Shown here piece by piece: positions 60,478 to 64,000 of a stretch of DNA of 64,000 nucleotides. Below the pieces are notes generated by a model, which was not told the origin of the DNA, did not search any database, and worked only from the letters and a program-made list of their open reading frames with translations. Source of the stretch: Syntrophobacteraceae bacterium (GTDB lineage Bacteria > Desulfobacterota > Syntrophobacteria > Syntrophobacterales > Syntrophobacteraceae). A program made the position numbers and the translations under genes. Position 1 is the stretch's first letter. Each line of letters begins with the position of its first letter. The stretch lies in assembly GCA_025453975.1 (NCBI GenBank), contig JALOPI010000002.1:62001-126000 (forward strand), read 5' to 3'.

Positions 60478-62418
60478 ATGCAATCGGAAACGATTCAGGT
60501 CACATTTCAGGACGGAAATCGGCAGGTTTTTCCCAGGGGTATCTCGGTGGGGGAAGCCCTGCGGAGTCGAGGCGAGGGGATCAACGGAACCGTTGCCGCG
60601 TATTTGAATGGGCACCTTGTGGATCTCAGCCGGACGATGGAAGAGGATGCGGAGATCCGTCCCGTGAATGCGGACACCCCGGAGGGGCTGGACATCCTGC
60701 GCCATAGCGCGTCTCACATCATGGCCCAGGCGGTGAAAGCCCTCTTTCCCGAGGCCAGGGTGGCCATCGGCCCGTCCATCGAGACGGGGTTTTACTATGA
60801 CTTCGAGGTCGAGCGGCCGTTCACCCAGGAGGATCTCGAGAAGATCGAGACCAAGATGGCCGAGATCATCCGACAGAAGCTTCCCTTCCAGAGGAAGGTG
60901 CTCTCGCGGGAGGAGGCGGTGCGGTTCTTCGATGCCTCGGGGGAGAAATACAAAATCGAGCTCATCGAATCCTTCCAAGACCCGACGGTGTCCATGTACG
61001 AGCAGGGGGGGTTCGTGGATCTTTGCCGCGGGCCGCACATTCCGGACACTGGCTGCCTCAAGGCTTACAAGTTGACCAGCGTGGCGGGGGCGTACTGGCG
61101 TGGGGACGAGCGCAACGCCATGCTGCAGCGGATTTACGGGACGGCCTTTCCCGACAAGGAGGCGCTCAAGAAGTACCTTCAGTTTCTGGAAGAGGCTCAA
61201 CGGAGGGATCACCGCAGGCTGGCCAGGGAGCTGGACCTCTTCAGCTTCAGCGATGAAGTGGGTGCGGGCATGGTCATTTACCATCCCAAGGGAGCCCTGA
61301 TCCGCCACATTCTGGAGGTCTTCGAGAAGAAGGAGCATTTGCGCCGGGGCTACCACCTGGTCCAGGGACCCACCCTGCTCAAGACGGAGCTCTGGAAGCG
61401 GTCGGGACACTTCGACCACTACCGCGAGAACATGTACTTCACGGAGATCGATGAGCAGTCGTACGGTATCAAGCCCATGAACTGCCTGTCTCACATGCTC
61501 ATTTACAGGTCCAGGGTGAGGAGCTATCGCGACCTCCCCCTGCGTTACTTCGAGCTGGGGACGGTGCATCGGCACGAGAAATCCGGCGTGCTGCACGGCC
61601 TTCTGCGGGTGAGGCAGTTCACCCAGGACGACGCTCACATCCTCTGCACCCCCGATCAGCTGCACGGCGAGATCCAGTCCATCATTGACTTCGTCATCGA
61701 TTTCATGGGGATCTTCGGTTTTTCCTACGACATGGAGATCAGCACGCGACCGGAGAAGGCCATCGGGACGGATGCCGACTGGGAGCGGGCGACCAGCGCC
61801 CTGGTCAGCGCCCTCCAGGCCAAGGAGATCCCCTACAGTCTCTGCGAGGGGGAAGGGGCGTTCTACGGCCCCAAGATCGATGTGAAGCTGCGTGACGCTC
61901 TGGATCGACGGTGGCAGTGCGCCACCATCCAGTGTGATTTCACGCTTCCCGATCGTTTCGATCTCACCTATGTGGGAGACGATGGCAACCGGCATCGGCC
62001 GGTCATGGTGCACCGGGTGATCCTGGGGGCCATCGAGCGATTCATGGGGGTGCTCATCGAGCACTATGCCGGGGCATTCCCGACGTGGCTGGCGCCGGTG
62101 CAGGCGATTCTGGTGACGGTCACCGACGCGCAGCACCCCTTTGCGCGCGACGTCCACGACCGGCTGCGGAATGCGGGGATGCGCGTCGAGCTCGATGACA
62201 GAAACGAAAAACTGGGGTACAAGATCCGCGAGGCTCAAACTCAGAAGATCCCTTACATGCTTGTGGTGGGGGATCGCGAGGTTCAGGCGGGGGGGATCAG
62301 TCCGAGGCGTCGTGACGGGGTGCAGCTGGAGCCGATGAGCCCAGAAAGTTTCGTCGCCCTGGTCGAGAAGGAGTGCCTGGAGGCCAGTAAGGGGCGTGTG
62401 GGCCTGGGTATTGCCTGA
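60478..62418 (+). CDS. thrS: Threonyl-tRNA synthetase
   Basis: 646 aa. TGS domain ([20 protein letters not shown]), editing domain [18 protein letters not shown] with the HxxxH metal site and [10 protein letters not shown], class II motifs ([16 protein letters not shown]-type [41 protein letters not shown]) and anticodon-binding domain. Head of thrS-infC-rpmI-rplT-pheS. Confidence 0.97.
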   Translation: MQSETIQVTFQDGNRQVFPRGISVGEALRSRGEGINGTVAAYLNGHLVDLSRTMEEDAEIRPVNADTPEGLDILRHSASHIMAQAVKALFPEARVAIGPSIETGFYYDFEVERPFTQEDLEKIETKMAEIIRQKLPFQRKVLSREEAVRFFDASGEKYKIELIESFQDPTVSMYEQGGFVDLCRGPHIPDTGCLKAYKLTSVAGAYWRGDERNAMLQRIYGTAFPDKEALKKYLQFLEEAQRRDHRRLARELDLFSFSDEVGAGMVIYHPKGALIRHILEVFEKKEHLRRGYHLVQGPTLLKTELWKRSGHFDHYRENMYFTEIDEQSYGIKPMNCLSHMLIYRSRVRSYRDLPLRYFELGTVHRHEKSGVLHGLLRVRQFTQDDAHILCTPDQLHGEIQSIIDFVIDFMGIFGFSYDMEISTRPEKAIGTDADWERATSALVSALQAKEIPYSLCEGEGAFYGPKIDVKLRDALDRRWQCATIQCDFTLPDRFDLTYVGDDGNRHRPVMVHRVILGAIERFMGVLIEHYAGAFPTWLAPVQAILVTVTDAQHPFARDVHDRLRNAGMRVELDDRNEKLGYKIREAQTQKIPYMLVVGDREVQAGGISPRRRDGVQLEPMSPESFVALVEKECLEASKGRVGLGIA

Positions 62419-62451
62419 GGGAAATGACCGTTCAGGAAAGGAGACGCGAAT

Positions 62452-62961
62452 CTGGAGAAGCAGGTCAACGTCAATGAGAAAATTCGGGCGCCGGAGGTTC
62501 GACTCATCGGGCGTGAGGGACAGCAGCTGGGGGTCTTGCCGCTGAAAAAGGCGCTGGAGCTGGCGATGCAGGACGAGCTTGATCTGGTGGAGGTGGCACC
62601 CAACGCGGCGCCTCCGGTCTGTAAGATCATGGACTACGGCAAGTTCAAGTATCAGCAGAGCAAGCGGAGCCAGGAGGCCAAGAAGAAGCAGACCGTGATC
62701 CAGGTCAAGGAGGTCAAGATCCGCCCCAAGACGGATGAGCACGACCTCCAGGTGAAGATCAAGCACATCAGGCGCTTTCTGGGCCAGAAGGACAAGGCCA
62801 AGATCACCATCCTGTTCCGCGGCCGGGAGATCGCCTATGCCGATCAGGGGATGAAGGTGCTGGAGCGGATCCAGGAGGAGCTCAAGGACGAGGTGGTCGT
62901 TGAGCAGGCGCCCAAGATGGAGGGACGCAACCTAGTCATGGTGGTTGCCCCCAAGTCCTGA
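62452..62961 (+). CDS. infC: Translation initiation factor IF-3, CTG start
   Basis: 169 aa. No ATG/GTG/TTG exists in frame in the right place; the CTG at 62452 (LEKQVNVNEKIRAP...) has AAGGAG eight bases before it and gives a full-length IF-3. The track ORF at 62536 lacks the conserved start. Body: PPVCKIMDYGKFKYQQSK, IRPKTDEHDLQVKIKHIRRF, ITILFRGREIAYADQG. Rare infC starts are known to let IF-3 limit its own synthesis. Confidence 0.9.
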   Translation: MEKQVNVNEKIRAPEVRLIGREGQQLGVLPLKKALELAMQDELDLVEVAPNAAPPVCKIMDYGKFKYQQSKRSQEAKKKQTVIQVKEVKIRPKTDEHDLQVKIKHIRRFLGQKDKAKITILFRGREIAYADQGMKVLERIQEELKDEVVVEQAPKMEGRNLVMVVAPKS

Positions 62962-62983
62962 TTCTGCGTGCTGAAGAAAGAGC

Positions 62984-63012
62984 TTGACAGCTGCCGCCGG
63001 GGCAAATAAATT
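62984..63012 (+). promoter_or_regulatory. Internal promoter before rpmI
   Basis: TTGACA, 17-base spacer, TAAATT, in the infC-rpmI gap. It would express rpmI-rplT-pheS without thrS-infC and leave a ~150-base leader, where L20 control often acts. Confidence 0.65.
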
Positions 63013-63170
63013 TCGCATTTTGTGTCGTGGCGATTTCCCGGTGGGGCAACGGTGTGGCTTTTCCGGGCCCGTCACGCGGGAAATGTATTGTTGCGCCTTG
63101 TGTAGATCGAAGTGCTGGGAATGCGTCGGGTTTTGAGATAGTCCCTTGGGATCCGGCGACGGAGGGTGGG

Positions 63171-63368
63171 ATGCCGAAGTTGAAAACCAATCGAGCCGCG
63201 GCCAAGCGCTTCAAGAAGACCGGCAGCGGCAAGTTCGTCCGGGCCAGAGCCAACAAGAGCCACATTCTGACCAAGAAGCCGTCCAAGAGGACGCGACGCC
63301 TGCGCCAGAGCACGGTGGTGGATGCCATCAATGTGGGCGCCCTGAGGCGCATGCTGCCATACCTTTAA
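63171..63368 (+). CDS. rpmI: 50S ribosomal protein L35
   Basis: 65 aa from the ATG at 63171 ([20 protein letters not shown]), with GGAGGGTGGG; the track start at 63027 is upstream. [20 protein letters not shown] is the L35 core. Confidence 0.96.
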   Translation: MPKLKTNRAAAKRFKKTGSGKFVRARANKSHILTKKPSKRTRRLRQSTVVDAINVGALRRMLPYL

Positions 63369-63498
63369 CCGTTTCGTCCCCGAGCGGACTGGTAGTCCCC
63401 TCGGGATGTGGAGCGGGGTGGGTGACATCCGGGCCACCCGTCGGCTCGACTGGAAACCTGAAATTTCAAACTCAGCGCGGCAGTGGGAGTCTTGAGCA

Positions 63499-63852
63499 AT
63501 GCCAAGGGTAAAAAAAGCTGTCAAATCGCGGGAGCGCCGCAAGAAGATACTCGGCCAGGCCAAGGGCTTTCGGGGCGGAAGGTCCAAGCTTCTCCGGTCG
63601 GCCTCGGAAAGCGTCGATCGCGCCCTGAAATTCGCCTACAGGGACCGGAAGGTTCGCAAGCGCGAATTCCGGAGCCTGTGGATCATGCGCATCAATGCCG
63701 CGACTCGCGAGCATGGCCTCAGCTATTCACGTTTCATGAGCGGCCTGAAAGCGGCCCGGGTCGAGCTGGACCGGAAGGCTCTGGCGAGCCTTGCCATGAC
63801 GGATCCGCCTGCTTTCGCCAGGCTCGTTGAAGTCGCCCGACAGGCGGCTTAG
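63499..63852 (+). CDS. rplT: 50S ribosomal protein L20
   Basis: 117 aa. [59 protein letters not shown] and [12 protein letters not shown] are standard L20. It also represses its own operon by leader binding in several bacteria. Confidence 0.97.
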   Translation: MPRVKKAVKSRERRKKILGQAKGFRGGRSKLLRSASESVDRALKFAYRDRKVRKREFRSLWIMRINAATREHGLSYSRFMSGLKAARVELDRKALASLAMTDPPAFARLVEVARQAA

Positions 63853-63867
63853 GCAGCGGCAGGGTTG

Positions 63868-64000
63868 ATGGAGAGCGAGATCCGATCGATGCTGGAGACG
63901 GCATCACGACTGATCTCCGGAGCCGGGGGGGATATGAAGACCCTCGATCAGCTCCGGGTGCGCTATCTGGGGCGCAAGGGGGAGCTGGCTGCTCTGTTCA
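63868..64000 (+). CDS. pheS: Phenylalanyl-tRNA synthetase alpha subunit, partial
   Basis: First 44 codons only. LDQLRVRYLGRKGELAALF is the N-terminal coiled-coil end that precedes the PheS core. Runs off the right edge. 15 bases after rplT. Confidence 0.9.
   Translation, partial: MESEIRSMLETASRLISGAGGDMKTLDQLRVRYLGRKGELAALF

Noticed and set aside
60226-62766. 846-aa minus-strand ORF opposite thrS and infC
   Set aside because: Antisense shadow of thrS/infC; no own start signal or motifs.
1-64000. CRISPR array, phage genes, rRNA
   Set aside because: No regularly spaced repeats, phage structural genes or rRNA sequence seen in the window.

Overview
The window reads as a GC-rich chromosome segment of a sulfate-reducing deltaproteobacterium (Desulfobacterota), most likely of the Syntrophobacteria type. 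The basis is a complete sat-aprB-aprA set and qmoA-qmoB on the minus strand, an HcyBio-type homocysteine biosynthesis protein, short-chain acyl-CoA metabolism genes and several CxxC-rich YkgJ-type proteins. The placement is inferred from gene content; no marker gene fixes the genus.

Layout. 1-9.7 kb: the cut end of a REP-associated transposase, a metallo-beta-lactamase lipoprotein, an M1-like peptidase coupled to a ChaN-like protein, a SYLF protein, and two minus-strand signalling proteins (REC-HisKA-HATPase-REC and HDOD-histidine kinase). 10.3-12.2 kb: alpha/beta hydrolase, STAS-like protein and FKBP-type isomerase. 12.4-18.1 kb: a tightly packed plus-strand operon with a double-Rossmann E1-like protein, an E2-like protein, a small protein with a Gly-Gly plus short tail, a ClpX-like AAA+ ATPase and a JAB/JAMM peptidase, i.e. 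a candidate bacterial ubiquitin-like conjugation system. 18.3-21.3 kb: a Cys-rich peptide, an amidoligase and two tandem class II glutamine amidotransferases, a predicted peptide or protein amidation module lying directly behind it. 21.4-28.2 kb (minus): small Zn-ribbon and helical proteins, an MBL-TPR hydrolase, and an operon of two family III CoA-transferases with four small proteins, two of them Cys-rich. 28.2-33.5 kb: a repeat-rich intergenic region, TPR and response-regulator genes, a TIM-barrel protein, and a tRNA-Leu with a degenerate partial copy about 0.9 kb away. 33.5-49.8 kb (minus): homocysteine biosynthesis, thioesterase, the qmoAB-HdrD-like cluster, three YkgJ paralogs, aprA, aprB and sat; an intact IS5-type element sits between two paralogous small coiled-coil genes. 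50-54.8 kb: K+ channel, thiolase, enoyl-CoA hydratase and acyl-CoA dehydrogenase. 55-64 kb: rpsU, miaB, cNMP-binding protein, pgsA, tRNA-Val, and thrS-infC-rpmI-rplT-pheS running off the edge.

How they work together. Sat activates sulfate to APS, AprBA reduces APS, and QmoAB with a soluble HdrD-like partner would carry electrons to AprBA. Dyads resembling Rex boxes lie at the sat promoter and upstream of qmoA, suggesting NADH-linked control. The thiolase, hydratase and dehydrogenase genes would supply reducing equivalents from short-chain acyl-CoA oxidation.

The most novel part is 12.4-21.3 kb. E1-like activation, E2-like transfer, JAB deconjugation and an AAA+ unfoldase lie directly upstream of an amidoligase with two glutamine amidotransferases. 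Whether these are one system or two neighbours is open. All assignments come from motifs read by eye; no database search was possible.
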